Notes: generated by a model not told the origin, from the letters alone. Positions 36,957-47,560 are shown, counted from the stretch's first letter. The stretch: DNA of 64,000 bases from Acidobacteriota bacterium (GCA_029776225.1 JAKOTR010000031.1:124001-188000); one strand, 5' to 3'. Program-made: numbers and translations.

Positions 36957-37823
36957 ATGCACCAATTTATCCTGCATAACGACGAGATTTGTGAAGCCTC
37001 CGCCAAGGTGCTCTCTCCCGGTCAGGTCGGATTGCTTTCCGGATGGGGAGTATTCAGCACGCTGAGAATTGCCGGCGGTGTTCTTTTCGCCTGGGAGCGG
37101 CACTGGAACCGCATGCTGCGGGATGCCCGAGCGTTGCATGTTCCGTTTCCCGACGATCCCGAGTACATACACTCCAGGCTGTTGCGCCTGGTTCGCGCCA
37201 ACCGCGTTGTGAACGGAACCTTGCGCGTCGTCGTGGTGCGGAATCGCGGCGGCATCTGGGAAGGACCTAACGACCGGGATTTCGATCTGATCGCGCTCAC
37301 CACCGATCTGAAAGATTGGGGCACAGGCGTGAAACTCGCCGTGCGCCCGCAGGCCCGCCACGCGGGCTCCGATTTCCGCGGCACAAAGATCACTTCGTGG
37401 GTCCTCAATCTGGTCATGCTGGAAGAAGCCCAGCAGGCCGGCTTCGACGAAGTGATCCTGCTAAACGAGCGCGGCGAGGTCAGCGAGTGTACGTCCGCGA
37501 ATATCTTCATCGCAGAGGGCTCCCAGGTCTGGACTCCGCCGCTCGATTCCGGCTGCCTGCCCGGAGTCACTCGCGAGGTGCTGCTTGAAGAGATCCGGGT
37601 CCCGGACATTCAGGTCGGCGAAAAGCCCATTCTGCCGGCCGATCTCGAGCGGGCCGACGAAGTGTTCATTACCTCCACCACACGCGATCTGCTGCCCGTG
37701 TTACAAATCGGGGACCGTCCCGTGCGCCAGGCCGGAAAAGCGCGCGAAACGTTGCAGGCTGCCTTCCGCCGTTACCTGGACGATTATGTCACCCGGCACA
37801 AACCACAGCACGCGGAAGTCTGA
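36957..37823 (+). CDS. PLP-dependent class IV aminotransferase
   Basis: 288 residues, the fold shared by branched-chain aminotransferase, D-amino acid aminotransferase and aminodeoxychorismate lyase. The PLP lysine is Lys144 (RGTKITSW), and GEVSECTSANIFI (173-185) with Glu177 and the phosphate-binding LPGVTRE near 200 are conserved. The N-terminal GWGVFSTLRI corresponds to the substrate-shaping loop. Sequence alone does not separate the three activities; the short length and missing BCAT signature make a D-amino acid aminotransferase or PabC-like activity at least as likely as IlvE. Confidence 0.88.
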   Translation: MHQFILHNDEICEASAKVLSPGQVGLLSGWGVFSTLRIAGGVLFAWERHWNRMLRDARALHVPFPDDPEYIHSRLLRLVRANRVVNGTLRVVVVRNRGGIWEGPNDRDFDLIALTTDLKDWGTGVKLAVRPQARHAGSDFRGTKITSWVLNLVMLEEAQQAGFDEVILLNERGEVSECTSANIFIAEGSQVWTPPLDSGCLPGVTREVLLEEIRVPDIQVGEKPILPADLERADEVFITSTTRDLLPVLQIGDRPVRQAGKARETLQAAFRRYLDDYVTRHKPQHAEV

Positions 37824-37881
37824 TATACTCGCGCCTTGACCGCCTTCGAAACTCCGCTTACAGACGTGCGCGTGTTATCGT

Positions 37882-38307
37882 ATGCCCATCGCCTGCCCTC
37901 GCTGCGCAAGTAGAAATCTGCGTTATTCAAGATTGAGAACTCCCGCCGAGCGATGGCGGAGTCTCTTCGGCGTGCGTCCGCTGCGTTGCCGGGATTGCCA
38001 CTGCCGCTTTGTTACGCGGACATGGCGGCTTTCGAGCGTGCTCTGGGCGCGCTGTCCCAAGTGCTGGAGAACAGACCTCAGTATGTGGTCTCCGAAAGAC
38101 TGGCACGTTTCGCCGTTCATGGCGCTCCGGTTAAGCCTGGGCGCCAAGCCGTTCCGCTGCGAGTACTGCCGCATCAATTTCGCCAGCTTCCGCCGCCGGC
38201 GTGAGAAATTCAGCTTCAGGCGCTGGAATCGAAAACAGCCGAAGGATGCAGTGCCCCAGCCTTCGGACGGAAAGGCAGGCGGCAGTTTCGAAGGCGCTCT
38301 CTCGTGA
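37882..38307 (+). CDS. Basic protein with multiple CxxC zinc-ribbon pairs
   Basis: 141 residues, very rich in Arg. Pairs CPRC (near 5-8), CRDC (36-39), CPKC (58-61) and CEYC (93-96) suggest two zinc ribbons, the first from pairs 1 and 2. There is a hydrophobic segment in between (SPFMALRLSL) that may be a short membrane or packing helix. No enzyme motif is present. The last 20 or so residues, from about 38242, lie within an imperfect DNA repeat, so the natural C terminus may have been replaced. Function unknown. Confidence 0.6.
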   Translation: MPIACPRCASRNLRYSRLRTPAERWRSLFGVRPLRCRDCHCRFVTRTWRLSSVLWARCPKCWRTDLSMWSPKDWHVSPFMALRLSLGAKPFRCEYCRINFASFRRRREKFSFRRWNRKQPKDAVPQPSDGKAGGSFEGALS

Positions 38308-38465
38308 GGGCAAAGAACAGGGCCGGATTGCACCTCGGCGAGCACCTCATCTCGCCACCAGGCTTCGAGGGGCTTTCTCGTGAGGGCGCCAAAGGACGCA
38401 GTGCCTTCCGGATAGGAAAGGTGGGCGGCAGTTTCTCGGGGGCGTTGTTGGTAGGGCAAAAAAAA
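38242..38465. repeat. Imperfect direct repeats at the 3' end of the zinc-ribbon gene
   Basis: A unit of about 75 bp starting AAGGATGCAGTGCC at 38242 recurs, diverged, from 38391 (AAAGGACGCAGTGCC). Both contain GGCGGCAGTTTC and end in a GGGCAAA-like sequence. A further element, TTCGAAGGCGCTCTCTCG (38287 on), recurs as TTCGAGGGGCTTTCTCG (38364 on), both followed by TGAGGGC. The second copy runs into an A8 tract (38458-38465). No transposase or clear terminal repeats. Possibly a decayed miniature element or an intergenic repeat family. Confidence 0.65.
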
Positions 38466-39150
38466 GGTTCCAAGTGACCCCGCGGGCTTTCAGCACGTCC
38501 GCCAGCCGGCATGCTCGGCTCCGAACCTGGCACCGAAAACGGCCTGCTAAGCGCGTCCCTTACTCCCCGCCAGGGCCTTTGGGCCCTGTGCGGATCGCAG
38601 CTCCGGACGCCTTCCAGCGCAATCTCCGGTGAAGCCGGCGCCTCGCAACAGCCTTTCGCTCGCCTGGAGCGGCTTTTCCTTGCGGAACCACCTCTCCAGG
38701 GTCATCGTTCCTGGCTTGTCACTTCAGCGCCCGCCGGATTGTCTTTCGAGCCCGTTCGGTTGAAAGCTCCCTTCCTCGACTCCGTTTCCGGATGCCGGGG
38801 AAGATCCTCGCCTCCTAACCCGTTGCCCCAAAAACCGGTCCGGCGTTCCCGAGGGGGATATGGAACCTTGCTCTGCTTCGGGACTTCTTAATCCCTCCGC
38901 TTCGTCGCTCGATCCGTTTCCCCTTCGAGAGGCTTGCCTTCGCGAAACTCCCGGTGTCGGTTGCTCCCCGCCGGGGCGATTTTTCAACCCCCCTGCGCGG
39001 ATCATCGCTCCCGGTCCGTTGTGTTCCGCGTGGCTTGCTGTTCCGCGAAACCTCTTGGAACCATCCCCATCATCGCGCGGATCCCAAGTACAGTCAAACA
39101 ATAAATGAACTTTTTGACATCAAATTAATGGGCTGCGTTTTCAGTCAATT
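38458..39150 (-). ncRNA. Candidate noncoding RNA region (strand-asymmetric, no convincing ORF)
   Basis: By hand count, about 60% of top-strand bases from 38521 to 39060 are pyrimidines (327 of 540), reaching 70% at 38881-38940, so a minus-strand transcript would be purine-rich. The patch at 39095-39150 is AT-rich, as expected for a promoter region, and the A8 tract at 38458-38465 would read as T8 at the 3' end of a minus-strand RNA. A perfect hairpin, CAGGGCC/GGCCCTG with a 4-nt loop, lies at 38571-38588. ORFs in the region are Arg/Ser/Pro-rich and match no family. A decayed gene is the main alternative. Confidence 0.35.
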
Positions 39151-39228
39151 ACGAAGGGAGCGCTGGCGAGGCGCGGGAACCCAAACGTTTCCGGGCAACT
39201 GTGTTTGCATGGCGTGGCGCGCGGGCCG

Positions 39229-40335
39229 TTACTCCGAGACGAGTTTGAGGATCATGCCGTGGCTGGTGCCCGCCCAGAGGCGGCCTTGGGCTGCCGCGAG
39301 CACGGCGCTGGTGCCAACGGCGCGGTAGTCCACCGGCATCTCGGTCCAGTCCACGAGGTTCTCGCTCCGTAAGATTTTCAACTTGCCAGGAATTGGGGAA
39401 CGCGCCAGGGCTCCCGGAGGCTCAATGGCAGCCAGATAAGCGGGGCCGCCGGGCGGCATCGCGATGTCGGTCACGATCCGACGCTGGTCGCGAAAAGCCC
39501 GTGTGCTCTTGCCCGTGCGCCAGTCGATGCGGATGACCTCGCTGGGCCAGTCGAAGGCGTCCAGGAACTCGATCAGGCCGAGTCCGACGCCATCGGGCCT
39601 GAGCCGGACGCAGCTTACCCTGCCGAACATCGAGGACTGCGAAACCGACCAAGTGGCGCCTCCATCGCGCGTTTCGAGCACGATCATCATGCCGGGCAAC
39701 TCCCGCCGGCGTGCGGACGGATCGAGCCAGTCGGGCACCTCCGGCTCGGGTTCCTTTCGCGGCGGTTTGCTCCATCCCACGATCATGCCTTGTTTGGGGG
39801 TTGCGAACGCAATGGCCGAGTATACGGTGTAGTCGCGGGTCGTGTTAGGCTCATCGGCTGCGGCCAGTTTCGTCCACGTCTTCCCTCCGTCGCTTGTCTG
39901 GTAGGCCGACTTGCGCGCCCCCACCGCGAATCCGCGCTTCTCGTCCAGAAAGTACACGCGTCCGACATCGCGCAGCCGGGCCAGCGATCTCCATTCCCTG
40001 CCGAGCTCGGTGCTCACCCACAGGCGGCCGTTCGTGACCAGCCAGACCGTCCTTTCGTCGAGCAGGAACAGCGACAGCGGCAGTTCCGGCAGGCGCACCG
40101 GAGACCACGTGCGCCCTCCGTCGGTGGTCACCAGCCCCGCGGGCTTGGCCTTGCCGCGCCGGTCGATGTAGGCGCCAACGGCGATGCCGCGCTCGGCGTC
40201 GGCGAACTCCAGGCCGGTGATCGCCAGTGTGGAATCGTCCTCGTCGTGGAAGTACTGGAGTTGCCACCGCTCCGCCGCCAGGGCCGAAACGGAGACGAGC
40301 CCCAGCAGGACGGCCAGAAAGCGGAGTGCGCGCAT
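39229..40335 (-). CDS. Secreted BNR/YCF48-like beta-propeller protein
   Basis: 368 residues with a signal peptide (hydrophobic 5-19, cut near SALAAE). Repeats of the form TxDGGxTW (TTDGGRTW, TSDGGKTW, TRDGGATW) with adjoining phrases such as GIAVGAY and GFAVGAR are the BNR/Asp-box repeats of YCF48-type propellers. YCF48 assists photosystem II assembly in cyanobacteria; in heterotrophs such proteins are secreted and of unknown role. A C-terminal segment (SPIPGKLKILRSENLVDW) covers the last blade. It precedes the GAF gene in the sense of a different transcript order: it lies 8 nt downstream of the GAF gene, so they probably share a transcript. Confidence 0.82.
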   Translation of the reverse strand: MRALRFLAVLLGLVSVSALAAERWQLQYFHDEDDSTLAITGLEFADAERGIAVGAYIDRRGKAKPAGLVTTDGGRTWSPVRLPELPLSLFLLDERTVWLVTNGRLWVSTELGREWRSLARLRDVGRVYFLDEKRGFAVGARKSAYQTSDGGKTWTKLAAADEPNTTRDYTVYSAIAFATPKQGMIVGWSKPPRKEPEPEVPDWLDPSARRRELPGMMIVLETRDGGATWSVSQSSMFGRVSCVRLRPDGVGLGLIEFLDAFDWPSEVIRIDWRTGKSTRAFRDQRRIVTDIAMPPGGPAYLAAIEPPGALARSPIPGKLKILRSENLVDWTEMPVDYRAVGTSAVLAAAQGRLWAGTSHGMILKLVSE

Positions 40336-40343
40336 GGGAATTA

Positions 40344-40940
40344 TTATGAACGAGGAGTAACGCGTCCTGAGGACAGGACGAGCTCGGCGTGGTTAGCCGC
40401 TTCCACCGCGGTCGGTTCCATCCGGGCCAGCACCAGAAGACAACCGACCTGCTCGCCGACCGTGGTCAGCAGCTCCATCTCGCCTCCGGTGTGCTGATGT
40501 GGCAGGCGGTGCTGCACGTTGATGACTCCCACCACCCGGTTGCGCGCGATCACGGGCGCCGACAGAAAGGCCTCAAACGTATCCTCGGGCAGATCGCGGA
40601 AAGCCTTGAATCGCGGGTCGCGGTAGGCCTCACGGGAGATCGCCAGCAGACGCCTTTCCTGGGCGACCCAGCCGGTCAGGCCTTCGTTGATCTTCAGCCT
40701 CACTTTTCCGATCGTATCCGGGTGCGGCGTGTTGGAAGCGCACAGCACCAGCTCATCGTTATCGATGAGATAGATCAGGCACGAATCGCACGCCATGAAC
40801 TCGGCGATGAGCGAGACGATGCCCTGCAGGATCTCCTGCAAGCTCATTTCGCTCACCATGAAGCGGCTGATTCTCTGAAAAACTTGAAGCTGCTGTTCGG
40901 TCCGCTGCAGGGCCGCCTGAAGTGTCTTGGCCTTTGGCAC
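40344..40940 (-). CDS. GAF-domain protein
   Basis: 198 residues. A short helical lead (1-30, coiled-coil-like) is followed by one GAF domain at about 35-175: SLQEILQGIVSLIAEFM, CDSCLIYLIDNDELVL, the GLTGWVAQERRLLAI segment and PVIARNRVVGVINVQH. No output domain follows, only about 25 residues. It resembles the GAF domain of PtsP and other ligand-binding sensors. Cys51 and Cys54 in ACDSCL could be redox-active or bind a ligand; that is speculative. The secreted propeller gene starts 8 nt downstream. Confidence 0.85.
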   Translation of the reverse strand: MPKAKTLQAALQRTEQQLQVFQRISRFMVSEMSLQEILQGIVSLIAEFMACDSCLIYLIDNDELVLCASNTPHPDTIGKVRLKINEGLTGWVAQERRLLAISREAYRDPRFKAFRDLPEDTFEAFLSAPVIARNRVVGVINVQHRLPHQHTGGEMELLTTVGEQVGCLLVLARMEPTAVEAANHAELVLSSGRVTPRS

Positions 40941-41003
40941 GTACCATTATAAGACTCAATCGTGGAACGGCGATTGCAAGCTGCGTCTCACTCAAGAGCC
41001 GCC

Positions 41004-42434
<1,431 letters not shown>

Positions 42435-42522
42435 TTAGACGCAAATGGCATCCGATAGCCCCCGCACTCATCACGGCCGATACCCGCCGATGTGCCCAAA
42501 TTGTTTTCGAGGTCTTTTTGCC

Positions 42523-42550
42523 TTTGCCTTTTGCGCGGTGGGCTTATAGT
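42523..42550 (+). promoter_or_regulatory. Promoter candidate upstream of bactofilin
   Basis: TTTGCC (42523-42528) and TATAGT (42545-42550), 16 bp apart, with an overlapping TATAAA at 42550-42555. This is one of very few AT-rich patches nearby and leaves a leader of about 60 nt before the ATG at 42620. Confidence 0.35.
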
Positions 42551-42619
42551 ATAAAAAGAAATCACAGTACTGGCTGTGGTGAGCAATCATAGCTGTTAAA
42601 CAACGACGGAGACAGTTGA

Positions 42620-43180
42620 ATGTGGAATAAACGGAGGGAAGAAGATTATACGCCGAAGCCGCCCGTCGCGCCGGCTGCTCCCGTGGAACCCGCCCGGGAA
42701 GTCCCACCCGTGCAGGCGCCTGCTCCTGCCAGGAGCGCTGCGCCGGAGGCTCCGCGGGGTGTAGCGGCGATCGGAAAATCGGTCATCATCAAAGGCCAGA
42801 TCCTGAGCCGCGAGGATCTGTATCTGGACGGCGAGATGGAAGGCACGGTCGAGGTCCCGGAGCACCGGCTGACTATCGGGCCGCACGCGAAGCTGGCGGC
42901 CGGTATCCGCGCCCGCGAAGTCGTGGTGCTGGGCTCTGTGGAAGGCAACGTTGAGGCGTCCGAGAAAATCGACATCCGGAAGGATGCCAAACTTATCGGC
43001 GACATCAAGACCGGTGGCATCATCATCGAAGACGGCGCTTACTTCAAGGGCAGCATTGACATCGTGAGAGCGGCCGACTCGAAGAAAGCAGCCGAATCTC
43101 CGAAGCAGGCAGCGCGTCCCGCGCAACAGCCGGCGCCCGCGGCAGCGCCCGTTGCCGCAGCTCCCGATCAAAAACGATAG
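42620..43180 (+). CDS. Bactofilin
   Basis: 186 residues with a central right-handed beta-helix (about 50-150) built from short hydrophobic repeats such as VIIKGQIL, LYLDGEMEGTVEV, LTIGPHAKLAAGI, VVVLGSVEGNVEA and IDIRKDAKLIGDI. The ends are disordered and rich in Pro and Ala. Bactofilins polymerise without nucleotide and scaffold cell-shape or envelope enzymes at the membrane. Purine-rich GGAGACAG lies just before the ATG. The methyltransferase gene follows 9 nt later. Confidence 0.93.
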   Translation: MWNKRREEDYTPKPPVAPAAPVEPAREVPPVQAPAPARSAAPEAPRGVAAIGKSVIIKGQILSREDLYLDGEMEGTVEVPEHRLTIGPHAKLAAGIRAREVVVLGSVEGNVEASEKIDIRKDAKLIGDIKTGGIIIEDGAYFKGSIDIVRAADSKKAAESPKQAARPAQQPAPAAAPVAAAPDQKR

Positions 43181-43189
43181 CCGAGGCTG

Positions 43190-43912
43190 GTGTTGTTTAA
43201 CGATCGCTGGAAGCTCCTTTCCCGCGCGGCAAGCCCGGGCGGCACACGCGTGGCCGAGCTCTCACCCTCGCAGCGTCACTTCCAGGCTCCCTCGAGGGGC
43301 CTGGATCGGCGCGCCCACGCCCAGGGAGACGTGTACTCCCGCCACAGCAACGGTCTCGAACAGTTTTTCAGCCAGATACAGGGGCTGACGGGGCTGAGAA
43401 TCCTCGACCTCTCCGGGGCGTCGCAGGCCAATGTGGGCTTCATCACGGGTCTCGGCCACGCCATCTATTCCGAAGATGTGCTCAAGAGCCTCGACCTCGC
43501 TTTCGGCGATGGTGACTTCTTCCAAAACCAGTCGGATCCGGAGCGGACCGAGCGGTTCCTGAGCCAGAATTTCGACTTCCCTGAAAATCATTTCGACGGC
43601 GTGCTGGCGTGGGACAGCCTCGAATACTTCACGCCGGCTCTGCTGAACCAGGTGGTGGAGCGCCTGTCTCGAGCGCTGCGGCCGGGCGGCTATCTGCTGG
43701 CGATGTTTCATACCGAGGAACGAGCCGATTCGATCCCCGCGTATTATTACCGTATTTCGGACGCCAGGACGCTTCTGCTCACCTTCCGCGAGATGCGGAA
43801 GCCGGCGCAGTTCTTCAACAACCGTGCGGTGGAACGTTTGTTCTCATCGTTCGAGTCGGTGAAGTTCTTCCTCACGCGCGACGCGCTGCGCGAAGTCATC
43901 GTGAAAAGATAG
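43190..43912 (+). CDS. Class I SAM-dependent methyltransferase-like protein
   Basis: 240 residues. The core is methyltransferase-like: LRILDLSGASQANVGFI at about 69-85 stands for motif I (DLSGAS instead of DxGxGxG), FDGVLAWDSLEYF near 133-145 and LSRALRPGGYLLAMFH near 160-175 are post-motif strands. Motif I is degenerate, so SAM binding is not certain. The first 60 residues are basic and probably disordered. Start codon GTG 43190 or the TTG after it; ribosome site weak. It follows bactofilin by 9 nt and so is likely co-transcribed. Confidence 0.7.
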   Translation: MLFNDRWKLLSRAASPGGTRVAELSPSQRHFQAPSRGLDRRAHAQGDVYSRHSNGLEQFFSQIQGLTGLRILDLSGASQANVGFITGLGHAIYSEDVLKSLDLAFGDGDFFQNQSDPERTERFLSQNFDFPENHFDGVLAWDSLEYFTPALLNQVVERLSRALRPGGYLLAMFHTEERADSIPAYYYRISDARTLLLTFREMRKPAQFFNNRAVERLFSSFESVKFFLTRDALREVIVKR

Positions 43913-43953
43913 CGGAGCCGTGAAGGCAGCCGGCGCCGGGCGGCGTGCCCCGG

Positions 43954-44685
43954 CTAGAAGTCGTAGAGTCCCCGCAGGTGATTCCAGCGCACGCGCAGCA
44001 GATCGACAAACATGTTCAGGCTGTCCCGGAACATGCTGATCTTTGTGCCTTCGGAATGACTCCAGCGGACTGGGATTTCGATGGTCTTGAATCCCAGCTT
44101 GCGCGCGATGAACAGCACCTCGGCATCGAATCCCCAGCGCTCGATCCTCTGCCGCCGGAACACCTCCTGGGCTGCCCGCCGTTCGAACAGCTTGAAGCCG
44201 CACTGCGTGTCGGCAAAGGGCAGGCCGATGATCAGGCGCATCAGAAGATTGAAAATCCGGCCCGCCGTTTCCCGGAACCAGGACTGGTGAACCTTGATCA
44301 ACGAGCGGTCCAGGGCGCGCGAGCCGATCACCACCGACGCGTTGTTCGCCGCCGCCGCTTCCATCAGCTTGTCGAGTTCCTCGATCGGCGCCGACAGATC
44401 GGAATCCGAAAACAGCACCCAGTCGCCGCGCGCTTTCAGCATGCCGTGCCGCACCGAGTAGCCTTTGCCGCGGTTGCCGGGATTTTCAAGCAGCGTCACC
44501 TGCGGGTGCCGGCTGCGAAAGCGTTCCGCCACGGCGGCGGTTCCGTCCACCGAACCGTCGTTGACGACCAGTATTTCAAATTCCTTCCAGTTCCGCGCCT
44601 CCAGGTAGGAGAGAATGGCGGCGAGCGTCACCGGTAGCCGGGCTTCTTCGTTGTAGGCCGGCAGTACGATGGAGATGGAAGTCAA
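43954..44685 (-). CDS. GT2 family glycosyltransferase, dolichyl/polyprenyl-phosphate sugar type
   Basis: 243 residues with the GT-A motifs SIVLPAYNEEARLP at 5-18, LVVNDGS near 39-45, SDSDLSAP near 92-99 (metal-binding) and the acceptor-region stretch QCGFKLFERRAAQEVF. This matches the ALG5/DPM1-like branch, which transfers glucose or mannose to a polyprenyl phosphate at the inner membrane. There are no membrane helices at the C terminus, unlike GtrB. It converges on the methyltransferase, 41 nt away, and is divergent from lysS. Confidence 0.88.
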   Translation of the reverse strand: MTSISIVLPAYNEEARLPVTLAAILSYLEARNWKEFEILVVNDGSVDGTAAVAERFRSRHPQVTLLENPGNRGKGYSVRHGMLKARGDWVLFSDSDLSAPIEELDKLMEAAAANNASVVIGSRALDRSLIKVHQSWFRETAGRIFNLLMRLIIGLPFADTQCGFKLFERRAAQEVFRRQRIERWGFDAEVLFIARKLGFKTIEIPVRWSHSEGTKISMFRDSLNMFVDLLRVRWNHLRGLYDF

Positions 44686-44762
44686 GCGACTTCATTATAA
44701 TGTAGGAATGCGGAACCGGGCATCATGTCCGAGGATTGCCGCGCACGCCACGAGGAGTTTTC

Positions 44763-46262
44763 TTGGAACAGGATTTACTGGAACAGCGCCTTCAGCGTAT
44801 TCGCGACATTCAGGCGCTGGGGTTCCGGCCGTACGGCCAGCGGTTTGAGTTTACCCACACGATTCCCGATATCCGGGCCTCTTACGGCTCGAAAACCGCC
44901 GAGGAACTCGCCCCGCGCATTGATGTCCGCATCTGTGGACGGTTGATGACTATCCGCCGGATGGGCAAGGCGGGCTTCGCCCACCTGCTTCAGAACGGCG
45001 AACAGCTACAGATCTACGTCCGCAAGGACTCCGTGTCCGAGCGCGACTTCCGGCTCTTCCAGATACTCGACATCGGCGACATCGTGGGAGTGGAAGGTTT
45101 TCTGTTCCGCACGAAAACGGGCGAACTCTCGGTCCACGTGGAGCGGGTGGAGTTTCTGGCGAAGACGCTGCTCTCGATGCCCGAGAAGTGGCACGGTCTG
45201 GAGGATGTCGAAACCCGCTACCGCCAGCGCTACCTGGACCTGATCGCAAATCCGGAAGTTCGCGACGTGTTTGTCAAGCGCGCCAGGATCATCGCTTCCT
45301 TCCGCCGGCGGCTCGAGGAGCGCGGTTTTATCGAGGTAGAGACGCCGATGATGCAGCCGCTTTACGGCGGCGCGGCCGCGCGGCCCTTCATCACGCACCA
45401 CAACGCGCTCGGCATCGATCTCTACCTGCGGGTCGCGCCTGAACTCTATCTGAAGCGCCTTGTCGTAGGCGGGCTCGAGCGCGTGTACGAGATTAACCGC
45501 AATTTCCGCAACGAGGGCATCTCGACCAGGCACAATCCCGAATTCACGATGCTGGAGTTCTACCAGGCATACACGGACTACCGCGGCCTGATGGACCTCT
45601 CCGAAGAGCTGCTGCGGCAGGTAGCCGTCGACGCCACCGGCAGCGAGGTGGTCGAGTACCAGGGGCACCGCCTGGATTTCGGCAAACTGAGGCGCATGGG
45701 CATGCGCGAGGCCGTCGTCGAGTTCTGGACCGGGCCGGACCGGCCCACCCTGGAACAGGTGAACGACCCCGAGTGGCTGAAGTGCCACAGCACGAAGCCG
45801 ACTCCCGGCGAGCAACTGGTCGACCTGTTCGAGCAGCACGCCGAGCCGAAGCTCATCCAGCCTACCCTGATTTACGATTTCCCGATCGAGACTTCGCCGC
45901 TCTCAAAGAACAAGCCCGACGAGCCGCAGTTCGTCGAACGGTTCGAAATCATCGCCGCGGGCATGGAGATCGCCAATGCGTACACCGAGCTGAACGATCC
46001 CCTCGAGCAGCGCAGGCGGTTCGACCAGCAGCTCGCCGCGCGGGAGCGGGGTGATGAAGAAGCCCACCAGATGGACGAGGACTTCATCCGCGCGCTGGCC
46101 TATGGCATGCCGCCCACGGGCGGAGAAGGAATCGGCATCGACCGGCTCGTGATGCTGCTCACCAACTCCAAGTCCATCCGCGACGTGATTCTTTTCCCGC
46201 TGCTGAGGCCGGAGGGGCCGATCGGTTTGGCCGAGACGCTCCGGGCGGCCGATAACCGCTAA
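44763..46262 (+). CDS. lysS: Lysyl-tRNA synthetase (class II)
   Basis: About 499 residues. It charges tRNA-Lys with lysine. I start it at TTG 44763 because GAGGAG (44752-44757) lies 5 nt upstream; an upstream in-frame start at 44736 has none. The anticodon-binding OB domain occupies about 40-150, and the class II catalytic core follows with [14 protein letters not shown] (motif 2) and [11 protein letters not shown] near the end (motif 3). The LolC/E-type permease starts 10 nt later, a conserved lysS-lol neighbourhood in many bacteria. Confidence 0.96.
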   Translation: MEQDLLEQRLQRIRDIQALGFRPYGQRFEFTHTIPDIRASYGSKTAEELAPRIDVRICGRLMTIRRMGKAGFAHLLQNGEQLQIYVRKDSVSERDFRLFQILDIGDIVGVEGFLFRTKTGELSVHVERVEFLAKTLLSMPEKWHGLEDVETRYRQRYLDLIANPEVRDVFVKRARIIASFRRRLEERGFIEVETPMMQPLYGGAAARPFITHHNALGIDLYLRVAPELYLKRLVVGGLERVYEINRNFRNEGISTRHNPEFTMLEFYQAYTDYRGLMDLSEELLRQVAVDATGSEVVEYQGHRLDFGKLRRMGMREAVVEFWTGPDRPTLEQVNDPEWLKCHSTKPTPGEQLVDLFEQHAEPKLIQPTLIYDFPIETSPLSKNKPDEPQFVERFEIIAAGMEIANAYTELNDPLEQRRRFDQQLAARERGDEEAHQMDEDFIRALAYGMPPTGGEGIGIDRLVMLLTNSKSIRDVILFPLLRPEGPIGLAETLRAADNR

Positions 46263-46272
46263 GCGGTAGTGT

Positions 46273-47517
46273 ATGAAAACTTTGAAGTCGCCGTTTGAGT
46301 TCTTCGTCGCGCGGCGCTACCTGAGGGCCAAGCGCAAGCAGGCCGTGATTTCGGTGATCACAGTGATCTCCGTGCTCGGCGTGGCGGCGGGAGTCATGGC
46401 GCTGGTCATCGCCCTGGCGATCAACAACGGGTTCCGCGCTACGCTTCAGACGAGCCTGCTGGGAGCGTACGCCCACGTCAACGTGATGGAGAAGGAGCCC
46501 GGCAGCGGCATCGAGAACTGGAGCGAGCTGGTCGCGCGGCTGCGGAAACTGCCTCACGTCGTCGCCGCATCCCCCGCGCTTTACGGCCAGGTCTTCATCT
46601 CCTTCGGCGGGAGCGGGGAGGGAGCGTTGCTGAAGGGCATCCGGACCGACGAGGATCTCCGCCCCACCGATATGCTCCGGCATATGAAGGCGGGCTCGCT
46701 CGAGGACCTCAGAGACGACGAGCGTATTCCGGGGTTGATTCTCGGCAGCAAGCTGGCGCAGTCGCTCGGAGTGAAGATGGGCAACATCGTTCGCGTGATC
46801 AGCCCGCAGGGCGAAACCACGCCGTTCGGCCCGATCTCCTCGGAGTTCCGCTTCCGCGTAGTCGGGTTGTTCGAATCGGGGTTCTACGAGGTGGACTCGC
46901 TATGGGCGTTCACCTCGCTGGGGGCTGCGCAAAGGATGCTGTCGCTGGACGACGTGGTGAACAGCATCGAACTGAGGCTCGACGACATCTACACCGCACC
47001 GGAGGTGGCGCGCGAGGCGGACAAGCTGGTCGGCCCCAATCTGGCCGCCGCCACCTGGATGGAGATGAACAAGCACATCCTGAGCGCGCTCAATATGGAG
47101 AAGGTCGTCACCTGGATCACGATCGGGCTGATTGTCCTGGTGGCCGCGCTCAATATCCTGATCACGCTGGTCATGATGGTGATGGAGAAGAACCGGGACA
47201 TCGCCATCCTGGTGTCGATGGGGGCGAAGCAGCAGCAGATCCGGCGGATATTTCAGTACCAGGGACTGCTGATCGGGGTGATCGGGACGGCGGCGGGGCT
47301 GGCGGTGGGCCACCTGCTCTGCTTCCTGGCGGACAAGTACCGCTGGGTCCGGCTGGACGAGGAAGTCTACGCCCTGAGCTACGTTCCCTTCGACCCCCGC
47401 TGGCTGGACAGCGTCTGGATCGCTGCGCTCGCCATTCTAATCAGTTACATCGCCACTTTGTACCCGGCCCGCGCAGCCAGCCGGGTGGCGCCCGCCGAAG
47501 CGCTGAGGTACGAGTAG
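46273..47517 (+). CDS. lolC: Lipoprotein-releasing ABC transporter permease, LolC/E-like
   Basis: 414 residues with one N-terminal membrane helix (ISVITVISVLGVAAGVMALVIALA), a periplasmic domain to about 265 and three C-terminal helices, ending ASRVAPAEALRYE. The start FFVARRYLRAKRKQAVISV and the MGAKQQQIRRIFQYQG motif after helix 2 are typical of LolC/LolE. LolCDE extracts lipoproteins from the inner membrane for delivery by LolA. Here only one permease gene is present and no LolD gene follows, so it may act as a homodimer with an ATPase encoded elsewhere, perhaps the one at 51.1 kb. Confidence 0.9.
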   Translation: MKTLKSPFEFFVARRYLRAKRKQAVISVITVISVLGVAAGVMALVIALAINNGFRATLQTSLLGAYAHVNVMEKEPGSGIENWSELVARLRKLPHVVAASPALYGQVFISFGGSGEGALLKGIRTDEDLRPTDMLRHMKAGSLEDLRDDERIPGLILGSKLAQSLGVKMGNIVRVISPQGETTPFGPISSEFRFRVVGLFESGFYEVDSLWAFTSLGAAQRMLSLDDVVNSIELRLDDIYTAPEVAREADKLVGPNLAAATWMEMNKHILSALNMEKVVTWITIGLIVLVAALNILITLVMMVMEKNRDIAILVSMGAKQQQIRRIFQYQGLLIGVIGTAAGLAVGHLLCFLADKYRWVRLDEEVYALSYVPFDPRWLDSVWIAALAILISYIATLYPARAASRVAPAEALRYE

Positions 47518-47560
47518 CGCCTCCGCATTATTACAAAACTCTAAGAACGTGCCAAAAACC

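Noticed and set aside
38242-38465. CRISPR-like repeat array
   Set aside because: Only two or three diverged units, no regular spacers and no cas genes in the window.
38511-38891. 126-codon plus-strand ORF in the long gene-free region
   Set aside because: No ribosome site, no family motif, biased composition that follows the pyrimidine excess of the strand rather than codon structure.
39114-39142. Plus-strand promoter based on a perfect TTGACA at 39114
   Set aside because: No -10-like hexamer 16-18 bp downstream and no plus-strand gene after it.
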